A DNA stretch of 64,000 nt from Halostagnicola larsenii XH-48 (GTDB lineage: Archaea; Halobacteriota; Halobacteria; Halobacteriales; Natrialbaceae): the NCBI RefSeq assembly GCF_000517625.1, contig NZ_CP007055.1, forward strand, positions 868,001-932,000, in the 5' to 3' direction. The notes beneath the pieces were generated by a model. The model worked only from the letters and a program-made list of their open reading frames with translations, made no database searches and had not been told where the DNA came from. How positions within the stretch are numbered: the stretch's first letter is position 1; each line of letters starts with the position of its first letter. Both the position numbers and the translations under genes were made by a program. Shown here in pieces: positions 11,027-19,296 of this stretch.

Positions 11027-11496
11027 GACCCATCACCGAATCCGAAAATCCTGTGTGTCCGTTCGGTCGAAACGGTGCTCGAGTCGTATCGAACCGTGAG
11101 GTTGACGTATTCGCCGGCGCTTGATGCCCGATCGTCATTGTGGCGTCGACCCGCGCTGTCGTTTTCGATCACTGTCGCCTCGGCGCTCACGACGACTCGT
11201 TCGCTGGTTGCGGTCGTTCGCTGGTACTGCTCGACGTACTCGTCGATCTCACCCTCGAGGCCGTCGTCGAACGATTCCGTCTCCTCGTCCCAGGCACTCG
11301 TGACAAGGTGTTCGACACCGTCGACGAGTCCGTGCGTCGTCGACTCTGCCGGTGCCCGTTCGTGACTCGCCGCGTTCGAGGAGGCGGTCTCCGTGTACAC
11401 CACGCCGTTGAAGACGGCAACGAGAGCGAGGAGCACGAACGCGATCGCGATCGCGCCGACGAGCAGGACCTGGCCACGGTCTCGTGACTGTCTCAC
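11023..11496 (-). CDS. DUF7261-like pilin-type protein
   Basis: A 157-residue protein starting MRQSRDRGQVLLVGAIAIAF, the typical short basic leader, GQ and hydrophobic helix of haloarchaeal pilin-like DUF7261 proteins, followed by a highly acidic extracytoplasmic domain. Four-nucleotide overlaps on both sides show translational coupling in the operon. Confidence 0.78.
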   Translation of the reverse strand: MRQSRDRGQVLLVGAIAIAFVLLALVAVFNGVVYTETASSNAASHERAPAESTTHGLVDGVEHLVTSAWDEETESFDDGLEGEIDEYVEQYQRTTATSERVVVSAEATVIENDSAGRRHNDDRASSAGEYVNLTVRYDSSTVSTERTHRIFGFGDGS

Positions 11497-12113
11497 CAGA
11501 CCGTCACCTCCACGTCTACGACGGCAGCGATCGGCCCGCTTTCGGCCTCTAAAGACGGATGCGGATCGGGTTCGTTCGCGTCCTCGACGACCGTTTCCGT
11601 ATAACTCGCTGCGACGGCGTTCGACCCAGGGTTCTCGTCGGTAGTCGCATACACCGTCTCGCGGGCTATCGTGGCGTTTTCGTCTTCGTAACTGAAGCTG
11701 ATTCGGTACTCACGGTTCCGTGGCGACTCTCCGAACTGCTCGGCCAGTACTTCCCCAAGTACGAACGCCTCGAGTTCGCCGCTCGAAAACCGGCTTCCGT
11801 TCCACGCGCGGACGAACGCCGACAGGTTTCCGGTTGACGCCGGGGCAGTGGCTGCGACGACGAGCGCATCGTGGGTCTGTTGCTGGAGCCGATATTGTTC
11901 ATCCCGTCGTTCGGATTCCGCGATGGCCGCCGTGAACCCGCCCGTCTGATACACCACGAGAACCGCAGCGAGGACGATTGCGGCGCCGACGACCCCCTCG
12001 AGCGTATACGCCTGTCCGCGGTCGGTCCGCCGTCGCCCTGTGTCTCGTGACGGATCGGTGTGCGCTGCTCGCCGTGCTTTCGATTGAGGAGGGTATCGAC
12101 GAACACCTCTCAT
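11493..12113 (-). CDS. DUF7288-like pilin-type protein
   Basis: A 206-residue protein with a long basic N-terminus, then RGQAYTLEGVVGAAIVLAAV, the pilin-like hydrophobic helix preceded by Gly-Gln, and an acidic extracytoplasmic domain. The ATG at 12113 overlaps the previous stop (ATGA) and is preferred to the start three codons upstream. Probably a minor pilin processed by prepilin peptidase. Confidence 0.75.
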   Translation of the reverse strand: MRGVRRYPPQSKARRAAHTDPSRDTGRRRTDRGQAYTLEGVVGAAIVLAAVLVVYQTGGFTAAIAESERRDEQYRLQQQTHDALVVAATAPASTGNLSAFVRAWNGSRFSSGELEAFVLGEVLAEQFGESPRNREYRISFSYEDENATIARETVYATTDENPGSNAVAASYTETVVEDANEPDPHPSLEAESGPIAAVVDVEVTVW

Positions 12114-12616
12114 CACCTCCACACCTCCACGACGAGCCGACAGGCGACTTGACAGTCTTCGGTGTCACCGACGGAAACGAGTCGTTCGACCGAATCCGTC
12201 GGGCGACCGCTTGCTGAGTCCTCTCCTCGCGTCAGGAGCTCGGTCTCCCGATCGATCGTCTCGAGCGTGATGCGTACCGACTCGAGTGCCACTCCGTCCG
12301 CGGTTCGAAGCCCGAACCGTTTCTGGATCTCGTCGTCTGCGTACTCGTTTCGCAGGCGGTCTCCGTCCAGTTCCGTCGGGCTCTCGTCGGTCGCGAGGTC
12401 GCCGACGATGGCCGTCGCGATCTGATCGGTCCGTGCGTCGGCGATCCGTTCGTTCGGACCCGCATCCGTCCCGGTGATCGCGGGCACCGCGGTGAACGCG
12501 AACGCAACCGCGATCAGGAACACGCCGACGCCGATGGCGAAGTCCTGGGTCGTTTGCCCGCGCTGGCGTCGGTCGTCTCGATCGATCGTGATCGGTCGCC
12601 GACTGCCGTCCACCAT
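12113..12616 (-). CDS. DUF7287-like pilin-type protein
   Basis: A 167-residue protein with the pattern basic leader, RGQTTQDFAIGVGVFLIAVA (helix), then a soluble domain ending with two cysteines (TEDCQVACRLVVE). First of the five small pilin-like genes after the tadC-like gene, from which it is separated by one nucleotide. Probably a pilus subunit. Confidence 0.77.
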   Translation of the reverse strand: MVDGSRRPITIDRDDRRQRGQTTQDFAIGVGVFLIAVAFAFTAVPAITGTDAGPNERIADARTDQIATAIVGDLATDESPTELDGDRLRNEYADDEIQKRFGLRTADGVALESVRITLETIDRETELLTRGEDSASGRPTDSVERLVSVGDTEDCQVACRLVVEVWR

Positions 12617-12617
12617 C

Positions 12618-14675
12618 TCAGACCACCACCAGCCAGATACCGAGCGCGATGGACGAAAGGGCGAGCACGTACTTCGCCCCGCTCAACAGGTCCGCGTTTC
12701 GGAGGTAGCCACAGACGAACCCCGACAGTATCGCATGGATGGTCACCGCGTGAAAGAACACCACTGAGAGCGTGTCGGCATCCAGCGTGGTGCCAGGATC
12801 GGTGGCCGCCAGTTGGCCGGCCGCTCCGTCGCCGTTCGTGGCCGCCCCGGAGCCGTACTCGAGCCCGCCCATCGTTTCGACGAACTGCGTTTGCAAGACG
12901 GCGACGACGGTCAGGATCGTCAGAAACGTCATGACGATGATAGCGATCTGCGTTCGCGTCCGGGATCGCCGTTCCGCCTCGAGATCATCGTGGGTCTCAC
13001 TCGCCGCCGCGGCCGTCCGTAACACCGGCGTGATGTGGTTCGTCGCTTTCTGTGCGTCGGTGATGAGCCGCGTCGTTCTGGCCAGCCGCGGAATGCGATA
13101 GCTGTTGGCGAACTCGAGCAGCGCCTCGTCCAGACTCCGCCCGTAGGCGACTTTCGTGTGTATGGCGTCGAACTCCGTCGCTAGCTTTCCGCCGGCCGTC
13201 CGCGAAACCGTCTGGAGCGACTCGAGCAAGGTTTGTCCGGTATCGTTCACGCTCGAGAGGGTTCGGAGATCCGCAGAGAGCGTGCTGATGACCGCGTTTC
13301 GACGGCGTTCGTTCCACTCGTGGAAAATCGCGAGCGGCGCTAACACGAGAACCAGCGGGCCGTAGAGGTAGCGAACTGTCCCCATGACCGGGTCGTCGAC
13401 GCCGTCGCTCCACGGAAGGATACTCTCGCCTGTTATCACCGCCGCACCGACGACGAGACTTGCCGCTGGAACCGTTAAAACGAGCGTCCCACGGGGATGG
13501 TCGCGAAAGAACAGATGCGGCTTCATACCGACCGCCCGTATCCGGTGAACGAGTTCTCGCCTCGCGATCCTCGCGCGTATTCGGGGTTGCCCAGTGAGCC
13601 GTCCGAGGACCGGCCCAGCGAGAACCCCCAGACCGCTCCCGTGGCGGCTTCTGTTATCGTCGTCTGCAGTCTCGAGAACGCCGTTACCGGGATCGTCGCG
13701 TTTGACGGTCGCCACGAGAACGAGAAATCCGAGGCCAATCGCGGGGATCAGTCCGTAGACGGTTAGATAGAGGAGTCGATCAGCCATGGCCGCTCCCGGG
13801 ACGAGTTGCATCACGACCACGACGACCACCAGCAACAGCGGGAACAGAGAGAGGGTCAGATACAACTCGCCGACTAATTCCAGCGTGTCGAGAGTCCGTT
13901 CCTGTCGCTGCCTGGCGGTCTGTGCGTGTCGCTCCGTTTTCTCTTCGAGAAATTGCTCGCAGTCACCGCCGCTGTTGATGGTCGAGAGGAAATCGAGTAG
14001 GAACTGCGACAGTTCGTCGCTCGGGGTTTCGCGCGCCCGCGCTCGGATGGCGGTTCGGTAATCGACCCCGACGTATTCCGTCTCTCTGACGATGGTCTGA
14101 AATTCCAGTGCGACCTCGCCGTAGGCGTCCTCCGCGTCGGCAACCGCCTCGATGATCTCGAGGTGATCGAGCCCGCCGACCGACAGCGCGTACATATACG
14201 AGACGACGTCGGGGAGCAAGACGGCTATCTCGCGCGCTCGGGCAGACGCTCGAGCGTAGGGGATTCCGATCATCGAACAGACACAGACTGCGCCGCCAAC
14301 TACCCCGAACAGGAGCGCCGTTCCGACGACGACCGCGAGCGCCTCGAGTGTCCGATCTGGGCCGAGCGATACGACAGGGGTCGAAGAGCGAAACACCGAT
14401 TCGAGTCCAACGAGTTCCGACGCGAACAGTCCGTAGCCGACCATCGCTCCGATGGCACTGCAGCCGAGGCCGGCGACGACGCCGAGCCACAGCGCTCGAG
14501 CCAGATACCGCTCGCCCGTTGTGGCCATCCGGGCCTGCCCGAGTTTCCGCTCGAGCGCGTTCGCGAGTTGGTGGTCGCCGCCGAGCGGGGAGTGCGAACG
14601 TGGCGACCACGCGCCTGCGCTCCCATCGAGCCCCGCGTGATCGCTGGCAGCGGTTCTCGTCGAGTCAGTACTCAT
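12618..14675 (-). CDS. archaeal TadC/PilC-like type II secretion F-domain membrane protein
   Basis: A 685-residue polytopic membrane platform protein with two T2SSF domains, each made of a soluble helical bundle flanked by transmembrane helices (hydrophobic stretches at roughly 75-95, 120-150, 300-320, 330-350, 420-440, 470-490, 590-610 and the C-terminus). It should anchor the ATPase and drive pilin insertion. I use the ATG at 14675 that overlaps the ATPase stop; the longer ORF runs antisense-like into the upstream gene. Confidence 0.88.
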   Translation of the reverse strand: MSTDSTRTAASDHAGLDGSAGAWSPRSHSPLGGDHQLANALERKLGQARMATTGERYLARALWLGVVAGLGCSAIGAMVGYGLFASELVGLESVFRSSTPVVSLGPDRTLEALAVVVGTALLFGVVGGAVCVCSMIGIPYARASARAREIAVLLPDVVSYMYALSVGGLDHLEIIEAVADAEDAYGEVALEFQTIVRETEYVGVDYRTAIRARARETPSDELSQFLLDFLSTINSGGDCEQFLEEKTERHAQTARQRQERTLDTLELVGELYLTLSLFPLLLVVVVVVMQLVPGAAMADRLLYLTVYGLIPAIGLGFLVLVATVKRDDPGNGVLETADDDNRSRHGSGLGVLAGPVLGRLTGQPRIRARIARRELVHRIRAVGMKPHLFFRDHPRGTLVLTVPAASLVVGAAVITGESILPWSDGVDDPVMGTVRYLYGPLVLVLAPLAIFHEWNERRRNAVISTLSADLRTLSSVNDTGQTLLESLQTVSRTAGGKLATEFDAIHTKVAYGRSLDEALLEFANSYRIPRLARTTRLITDAQKATNHITPVLRTAAAASETHDDLEAERRSRTRTQIAIIVMTFLTILTVVAVLQTQFVETMGGLEYGSGAATNGDGAAGQLAATDPGTTLDADTLSVVFFHAVTIHAILSGFVCGYLRNADLLSGAKYVLALSSIALGIWLVVV

Positions 14676-17008
14676 GGCTCGCTTCCAGCCCTCGCGGTCT
14701 CGGAACTGTCGTTGCTGTTGTCCCGCTCGAGAAGCGGTGTCTCGCCCTTCGTTCGGTACCGGCACGACTCGGTGTGTCCGCCAGTCCGGGAGTGGATCGC
14801 GTCGCCTTCGGAGCTATCCTCGTTCGCGAGCCAGGACGGCAACTCGACCGGAGAACGGGACGATTCGACGGCTTCGCTCGAGGCCGCTTCAATCTCGGTT
14901 CGGTAGTCGTCGAATAGCTCCTCGTCGGCGCGTCTCAGTATCGCCTTCGAACGCCGGTTCGTCTCTGGGGTGGGGCTCGGGCGTGAAACCTGTCCGGCCG
15001 TCTCCGGATCGCCGATCAGGACGCTTTCCATCCCTCGGAGGTCCTCGAGACTGTCCTTGAGCCGGTCGGTCGCCATGAGCGTACGAACGCGTTGGGGATC
15101 AGCCATATACGCCTGAATAGTCGCAGCGACGTCCGCGTAGGCGTCCAGTCCGTTCTGGATCAGATACGCGAGGACGACCTGCCGCTCGAACAGTTCGCGC
15201 TCGAGCGTTTCCCGACTCCAGCCCCGATCGAATCTGATCTCCTCGAGCGTACTCGAGTCGCCGATCCTGCGAAAGTCGTCCGTTTTTGCCCGCCACTGGT
15301 AGACGTCCTGAACGTTGATCTCGTCGTATTCTGCGTCGTACTGGTTGATCTCGGTTATTCCCGTGTTTCGGCGGACGGTCTCTCCACCCACCGTCGTCTG
15401 GGTCTGGACCGCCACCAGATCGAGCGCGCTGAAGACCGTCTTCGAGACGTCGATTGGGGCCGTCGTAAACCGCGTGAGGACTTCGCCGACGGAGTCGGCG
15501 TGGAAGGTCGTACAGGTCGTGTGCCCGGTCGACATGACCTGAAACAGCGTTCGTCCCTCCTCGCCGCGGACTTCGCCCATCACGATGTAGTCCGGTCGCT
15601 GGCGCAGCGTCGCCTCGAGCAGGTCGAACTCGTCGACGGCCCCCGTCGAGTCGGCCGTGAGCGAGGGGCGCGTCGTACTCGCGATCCAGTTTCGCTGCGG
15701 GAGCGTGACCTCGCGGGTGTCCTCGATCGAGACGACCTTCGCGCTCGAGGGGATAAACAGCGAGATGGCGTTCAGACTCGTCGTCTTCCCGGAGGCCGTG
15801 CCGCCGGCTAACAGCAGGTTTCGGTCGTTCTCGACGGCCAGCCAGAGAAACGCCATCTCCGCTATGCTGTACGTATGCCAGTTGACTAGATCGACCGGGG
15901 TGTAGGGCACGTCGGTGAACTGGCGGATGGTGTAGTTGGTCCCCCGATCCGAGACCTCCGTTCCGAGCGTCAACTGGGCGCGCGAGCCGTCCGGGAGCGT
16001 CGCATCGACCTGCGGGCGGCGTTTGCTGATCCCGTTTCCGGATCGCTGGGCGAGTTTGACGACGAAGTCGTCGAGGTCCGTTCGGCCGTGCTCGACGTTC
16101 GTGATGAGCTGTTCGTACTTCGAGTGGTAGACGAACACCGGCGTGTCGTAGCCGTCGACGGAGATGTCCTCGACGTTGCGGTCGTGTTTGATGCCGTCGA
16201 TTCGCTCGTAGCCGACGAAATCCCGGCACAATCGGTAGCGCAGCTTTTCGACCTGGTACTCGCTGATCGTCGCCCGGTCGTCGGCGAGGATAGCCCCCTC
16301 CGGGCGCGCCTCGATCCCCTCGAGCGCTCGTCGGGCGTCGGATTCGTCCGGATCTTCGTCGCAAAATAACGACGAAACCCGCTCGAGAAGCCCGCGATCG
16401 CTTCGGTTTCGGGGCGTCTCGAGCAGGTCGTACCGCTCGAGCAGCCGTCCGATTTCCGCTTCGATGACCGCGCGTCGGTCCGCCCGGTCTGCGTCCGCCG
16501 CGACGTTCTCGTCGGCGTACTTGATCGTCCGCTTGAGTTTGGCCGCGAGAAAGTCTCGAACGTCAGCCTCGAGGTCGTTCAGCGTCGGTTCGACGAGGTA
16601 GTACTTGCGCTCGTTTTCGGCCGGCGCGTGGAAGATGCTGACGAACGCGTAGGGTTCGTTCACCCAGTAGCGATCGAGTTCTCGAAACCGGGATTTCTTC
16701 TCGAGCGGGACCGCCTTCTCGAGGTCGTACCGGTTCGTCACCGTGGGCGTCCCGTCGGCGGTCGAGAAGAACTCGTCCTCGTCGATGGTCTCTCGGATGT
16801 CGACCGTGCGTTCGTCGACGATATCGGCGAGCGCCGATCCAATTTCCGTCGCGGTTACGAGCGAGTCTTCGAGGCGCGTTCGGCCGGCCGAAGCGCCGGA
16901 ACTGGCCCTACCCTCGCCGTGATTTTCCGATTTCCCAGCGAGCGGATCGGTCACCTCCCTCGGCGTGTCGTTCCGCGGGTCCGACCGGCTCGAGGCGTCG
17001 ATGGTCAT
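14672..17008 (-). CDS. type II/IV secretion system ATPase (PilB/TadA-like)
   Basis: A 778-residue hexameric assembly ATPase for an archaeal type IV pilus-like structure. The Walker A motif LLLAGGTASGKTTSLN lies near residue 400, followed by the Asp box (SIEDTREVTLPQRNW), Walker B (PDYIVMGEVRGEEG) and the His box (STGHTTCTTFHADS). The N-terminal ~100 residues are acidic and variable. It leads the minus-strand operon, with a T-rich stretch ~30 nt before the start as a possible TATA box. The operon order ATPase, TadC, then small pilins is the standard haloarchaeal arrangement. Confidence 0.92.
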   Translation of the reverse strand: MTIDASSRSDPRNDTPREVTDPLAGKSENHGEGRASSGASAGRTRLEDSLVTATEIGSALADIVDERTVDIRETIDEDEFFSTADGTPTVTNRYDLEKAVPLEKKSRFRELDRYWVNEPYAFVSIFHAPAENERKYYLVEPTLNDLEADVRDFLAAKLKRTIKYADENVAADADRADRRAVIEAEIGRLLERYDLLETPRNRSDRGLLERVSSLFCDEDPDESDARRALEGIEARPEGAILADDRATISEYQVEKLRYRLCRDFVGYERIDGIKHDRNVEDISVDGYDTPVFVYHSKYEQLITNVEHGRTDLDDFVVKLAQRSGNGISKRRPQVDATLPDGSRAQLTLGTEVSDRGTNYTIRQFTDVPYTPVDLVNWHTYSIAEMAFLWLAVENDRNLLLAGGTASGKTTSLNAISLFIPSSAKVVSIEDTREVTLPQRNWIASTTRPSLTADSTGAVDEFDLLEATLRQRPDYIVMGEVRGEEGRTLFQVMSTGHTTCTTFHADSVGEVLTRFTTAPIDVSKTVFSALDLVAVQTQTTVGGETVRRNTGITEINQYDAEYDEINVQDVYQWRAKTDDFRRIGDSSTLEEIRFDRGWSRETLERELFERQVVLAYLIQNGLDAYADVAATIQAYMADPQRVRTLMATDRLKDSLEDLRGMESVLIGDPETAGQVSRPSPTPETNRRSKAILRRADEELFDDYRTEIEAASSEAVESSRSPVELPSWLANEDSSEGDAIHSRTGGHTESCRYRTKGETPLLERDNSNDSSETARAGSEP

Positions 17009-17187
17009 AGACGGGGTTCGCTTCCTTCTGCCTCAAAAACCCATTCGCCTCGAGTCGGCTGCCGTTCGATTCCGCTCTCGGGTCACGCGCGGGGCTTTCG
17101 GCTGTCGAAGTTGATTTGGGGTTCTCGAGTGCACATTATTCCCGTCCAGAAATGTCATTTATATGATACTAAGGGACATTGGGTCGA
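17009..17187. promoter_or_regulatory. divergent promoter region between pilus operon and 17.2 kb micro-gene
   Basis: No ORF is supported here. On the plus strand a clear TATA box TTTATATGA lies at 17158-17166, about 27 nt before the ATG at 17188. On the minus strand a T-rich segment about 30 nt before the ATPase start may be its promoter. Confidence 0.5.
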
Positions 17188-17292
17188 ATGGAAGCCAAAA
17201 CTCCACGGAAGGGGACGTTTGTATTTGAAATGCCCCGGGTGGTGGACACCCGAGACGTGGCTTCCAACCCCATGAAGGATCGGTTGCCATGA
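17188..17292 (+). CDS. possible leaderless 34-residue micro-protein
   Basis: A 34-codon frame (MEAKTPRKGTFVFEMPRVVD ... ending DRLP) starts 27 nt after a textbook TATA box, the exact geometry of a haloarchaeal leaderless gene. I do not recognise the product. It is basic and amphiphilic, unlike most haloarchaeal proteins, which argues for caution. The same DNA folds as a strong stem-loop structure (separate entry), so the transcript may be a structured RNA, an mRNA, or both. Confidence 0.4.
   Translation: MEAKTPRKGTFVFEMPRVVDTRDVASNPMKDRLP
17189..17266 (+). ncRNA. candidate structured RNA closed by a 9-bp stem
   Basis: Arms TGGAAGCCA (17189-17197) and TGGCTTCCA (17258-17266) are exact complements. 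Inside lie a CGGGTG/CACCCG hairpin (17236-17252) and a possible GGGG/CCCC stem (17211-17214 with 17233-17236). The outer stem would begin within a few nucleotides of the start site predicted from the TATA box at 17158. The family is not recognised. Confidence 0.35.
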
Positions 17293-17413
17293 TTGGATAT
17301 CTTCTCCGCGGGCTTAAACATCCCGTCCGACAGACGAATCGAAGTCGAGTACAGCTAGCCACCGCTCACGCACCGCCAGTCGTGGCGAACGTGCTCGGAG
17401 GTGGATACGAGCA
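17293..17413. other. short intergenic region, nothing recognised
   Basis: No ORF, hairpin or clear promoter stands out, apart from an AT-containing patch near 17318-17325 (CTTAAACA) that could serve as a weak TATA element for a downstream start. Confidence 0.3.
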
Positions 17414-17752
17414 ATGACCGCGCCGACGGACAGTCTGGTCGTGGACATCGTTCGAACGCTCGAGAAGGAGGGGGTTCCTCGAGACGCCTACCAGCTCGGT
17501 AGGGAGTTCGATCCCGAGGCGCTCGCCCGGCTGCTCGACACAGGTGGTGACGCGGTCGAAGTCTGTCACGAGATTCATGGCGTGGCGCTTCTCGTGACGA
17601 AGCAGGGCATTTGGGTGGCTGAGGAGGACCGGTCTGCCCGTCCTGAGTGTCCCCAGTGTGGAGCGGTGGTTACTGCGGTCGTCCAACTCGTTCCAGAATA
17701 TTATAACGCGTACCCCTGTGGCTGTTGGGTTAGGGGTGATCTGCTCGAGTAA
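17414..17752 (+). CDS. small zinc-binding protein with HalOD1-like N-terminus
   Basis: A 112-residue cytosolic protein. The N-terminal ~75 residues (PTDSLVVDIVRTLEKEGVPR ... EVCHEIHGVALLVTKQGIWV) resemble the haloarchaeal HalOD1 output domain. The C-terminal part has a CPQCG knuckle and a second Cys pair (PCGCW), a likely zinc site. It stands alone on the plus strand. The HalOD1 resemblance is weak and function is unknown. Confidence 0.7.
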   Translation: MTAPTDSLVVDIVRTLEKEGVPRDAYQLGREFDPEALARLLDTGGDAVEVCHEIHGVALLVTKQGIWVAEEDRSARPECPQCGAVVTAVVQLVPEYYNAYPCGCWVRGDLLE

Positions 17753-17809
17753 TTGAGGGCTCGAGCAGTTCGAAGAGGTGACGACTCCGATAGGTCCAGA
17801 TCGCTATTT

Positions 17810-18205
17810 TCAGTCTTTCCGAAGGTTCACTACCTGCATTCTGGATTCGAGAGCAGCCGTCTGAAAATCGGCATCTGCAACGACGAGTACATCGCCGGTT
17901 GAGCGAGCGGTCGCCGCGATCATGAGATCGCGAACAGCCATTCGTTCGCCATCGGTGAGCAGTTCGTCTTGCAATCGAGCCGCTTCGAGCGCGATATCTT
18001 CGTTGAACTCGAGCGAATGGACGCCACCGAAGTGCTGGCGCTCTCCGCTCACATCTGTTTCGCCGCTGCCAAGCGTTCCGGCGAGAACTTCGTAGACACA
18101 GATCGCTGAGGTAAGGTACGGGTCGTCCTGTGATTCGACGAACTCGACAGTATCCTCGACTCCCTCGAGCATATCGATGATAACCGATGAATCAAGAAAC
18201 GTCAT
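17810..18205 (-). CDS. vapC: VapC-type PIN-domain toxin ribonuclease
   Basis: A 131-residue PIN-domain protein. Acidic active-site residues are visible at D5 (FLDSSV), E39 (VYEVLAG), D93 (VRDLMIAA) and D111/D113 (VADADF). VapC toxins cleave RNA, often initiator tRNA, unless bound by VapB. Its start overlaps the antitoxin stop by 4 nt, the standard VapBC layout. It lies in the host DNA about 360 bp from attL and outside the duplicated unit. Confidence 0.9.
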   Translation of the reverse strand: MTFLDSSVIIDMLEGVEDTVEFVESQDDPYLTSAICVYEVLAGTLGSGETDVSGERQHFGGVHSLEFNEDIALEAARLQDELLTDGERMAVRDLMIAATARSTGDVLVVADADFQTAALESRMQVVNLRKD

Positions 18206-18399
18206 CGATCGAAGCTCTCTCGAGAGCGATCGATAGCGTCGCGAGCGCGATCAGCGGTGTCCGCGTCCCACGCACCGACAGTGATCGGCTTTTCGTCGTT
18301 TACGAGTCGCTCTAGCAGCTCGTCGAAACTCTCGTCGTCGCGCTTGAGGCGATCGAGTTTTGCTTTCGTCTCGTTTGAGACGCGGATTGATGTACTCAT
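18202..18399 (-). CDS. vapB: VapB-type antitoxin
   Basis: A 65-residue protein starting MSTSIRVSNETKAKLDRLKR, a short ribbon-helix-helix-like DNA-binding N-terminus followed by an acidic toxin-binding tail. The listed start avoids an in-frame ATG seven codons upstream that falls inside the repeated operator-like sequence at 18402-18420. It should neutralise VapC and autoregulate the pair. Confidence 0.87.
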   Translation of the reverse strand: MSTSIRVSNETKAKLDRLKRDDESFDELLERLVNDEKPITVGAWDADTADRARDAIDRSRESFDR

Positions 18400-18401
18400 A
18401 T

Positions 18402-18420
18402 GTATGCATTGTGTATGCAT
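18402..18420. promoter_or_regulatory. two GTATGCAT repeats, probable vapBC operator
   Basis: GTATGCAT occurs at 18402-18409 and 18413-18420, spaced 11 bp (one helical turn), each containing the palindrome ATGCAT. The repeats sit immediately before the vapB start, where an RHH antitoxin dimer pair would bind to autoregulate. Confidence 0.55.
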
Positions 18421-18566
18421 GAGCTAAGAACTTTCGCTGCGACGGCTGATAGTCAAACTGTGTGAATCTTCTATGAGGGACAGTCATCACCCTAACAGGG
18501 GCGAATTTGGCGCTTCAATCCCATACCTTCCGGTGTAGAACCCTGACCACGGCGAGAAAATTCGGA

Positions 18567-18579
18567 TGGACTCGCCGGG
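18567..18579. other. attL core (13 bp, TGGACTCGCCGGG)
   Basis: Left boundary of the provirus. The 13-bp core is identical to the 3' end of the tRNA-Ala gene at 63133-63145 and to the core at 40850-40862, with exact 22,283-bp spacing. Sequence to the left (18420-18566) is host DNA with no recognisable gene. Confidence 0.9.
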
Positions 18580-18635
18580 CGGGCAATTGGGAAACGCGGT
18601 CATGGGCAACCGCAGTACAGCGGAGGGGTCAGAGC

Positions 18636-18758
18636 ATGACCCGATACTGTCCACACTGTGGTGGTCGGATGCGAACCAAAACGTCGATGGGCGGCATCCC
18701 TCGAACAGTTTGTGAAAACGGCCCACATCCCGCTGTGGAGGTGGATCAGCAGCAATGA
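18636..18758 (+). CDS. 40-residue zinc-ribbon protein
   Basis: A 40-residue protein starting MTRYCPHCGGRMRTKTSMGG, with a CPHC knuckle and one further Cys (TVCENG). A strong Shine-Dalgarno GGAGG (18622-18626) precedes the ATG and supports this start. It overlaps the SWIM gene by 4 nt. In this copy its upstream partner (the att-spanning ORF) has lost its start, so the gene depends on host sequence for transcription. Probably a small DNA- or protein-binding factor. Confidence 0.7.
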   Translation: MTRYCPHCGGRMRTKTSMGGIPRTVCENGPHPAVEVDQQQ

Positions 18759-19174
18759 GCGCGTTCGAACAACCTGTTGATGTCGAGCCGCTTGACTTTC
18801 TCGAGCAGCGCGACGGCGAGACAGCGTCTTGGGAACGTGCTCGTCCCTCTGACGCCCTGATAGAGCCGTTCGGTCGGTTCGGTTACAGAGTAACATTACG
18901 AGACGGCGAAGAAGTCCACTACTGCGCTCTCGGGCTCGAAGACGGCGAGTACATCGGACGGTGTGACTGCAAGGGCTGGAAGTACCACGACGGTCCCTGC
19001 GCCCATCTCTGCGCTCTACGAAAGGCCGCCTTCATCGGATCGATCGACCTCAAGACAACTGACGGCAGTCCGGACGACGAACTCGAGATGCACCAGGCGA
19101 CCGGCGAGATTCACGAAGGAGAACGACACGATGCATCGATAGAACAGACACAAGAGCGGGGGCTACTCCCATGA
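18755..19174 (+). CDS. SWIM zinc-finger protein
   Basis: A 139-residue protein with a SWIM-type zinc finger (residues ~68-88: CDCKGWKYHDGPCAHLCALR, pattern CxCx8CxH). SWIM fingers bind DNA or proteins and are common in haloviruses and haloarchaeal plasmids. The C-terminus is acidic and disordered. It is coupled on both sides by ATGA overlaps in a four-gene left operon. Confidence 0.82.
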   Translation: MSAFEQPVDVEPLDFLEQRDGETASWERARPSDALIEPFGRFGYRVTLRDGEEVHYCALGLEDGEYIGRCDCKGWKYHDGPCAHLCALRKAAFIGSIDLKTTDGSPDDELEMHQATGEIHEGERHDASIEQTQERGLLP

Positions 19175-19296
19175 TTCGCACACACACCCGCTCACGAGAG
19201 GCCTTCGTAGGTCACCACACCCCCCTTGCATCCGAACTGCATTTCCCGACGCCGTCTGCGTATTCACGACTTATGCAAATCGAGGTGGCTCGATGA
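19171..19296 (+). CDS. 41-residue small protein in left operon
   Basis: A 41-codon frame (MIRTHTRSREAFVGHHTPLA ...) that overlaps the SWIM stop and the RHH start by 4 nt each (ATGA), which is the main support for it being translated. The composition is basic with several histidines. No family recognised; it may serve mainly to couple translation. Confidence 0.5.
   Translation: MIRTHTRSREAFVGHHTPLASELHFPTPSAYSRLMQIEVAR

Noticed and set aside
18507-18758. 83-codon frame crossing attL into the zinc-ribbon gene
   Set aside because: It merely reads the zinc-ribbon frame backwards into host DNA; the Shine-Dalgarno GGAGG and the overlap with the att-spanning ORF at the dimer junction place the true start at 18636.
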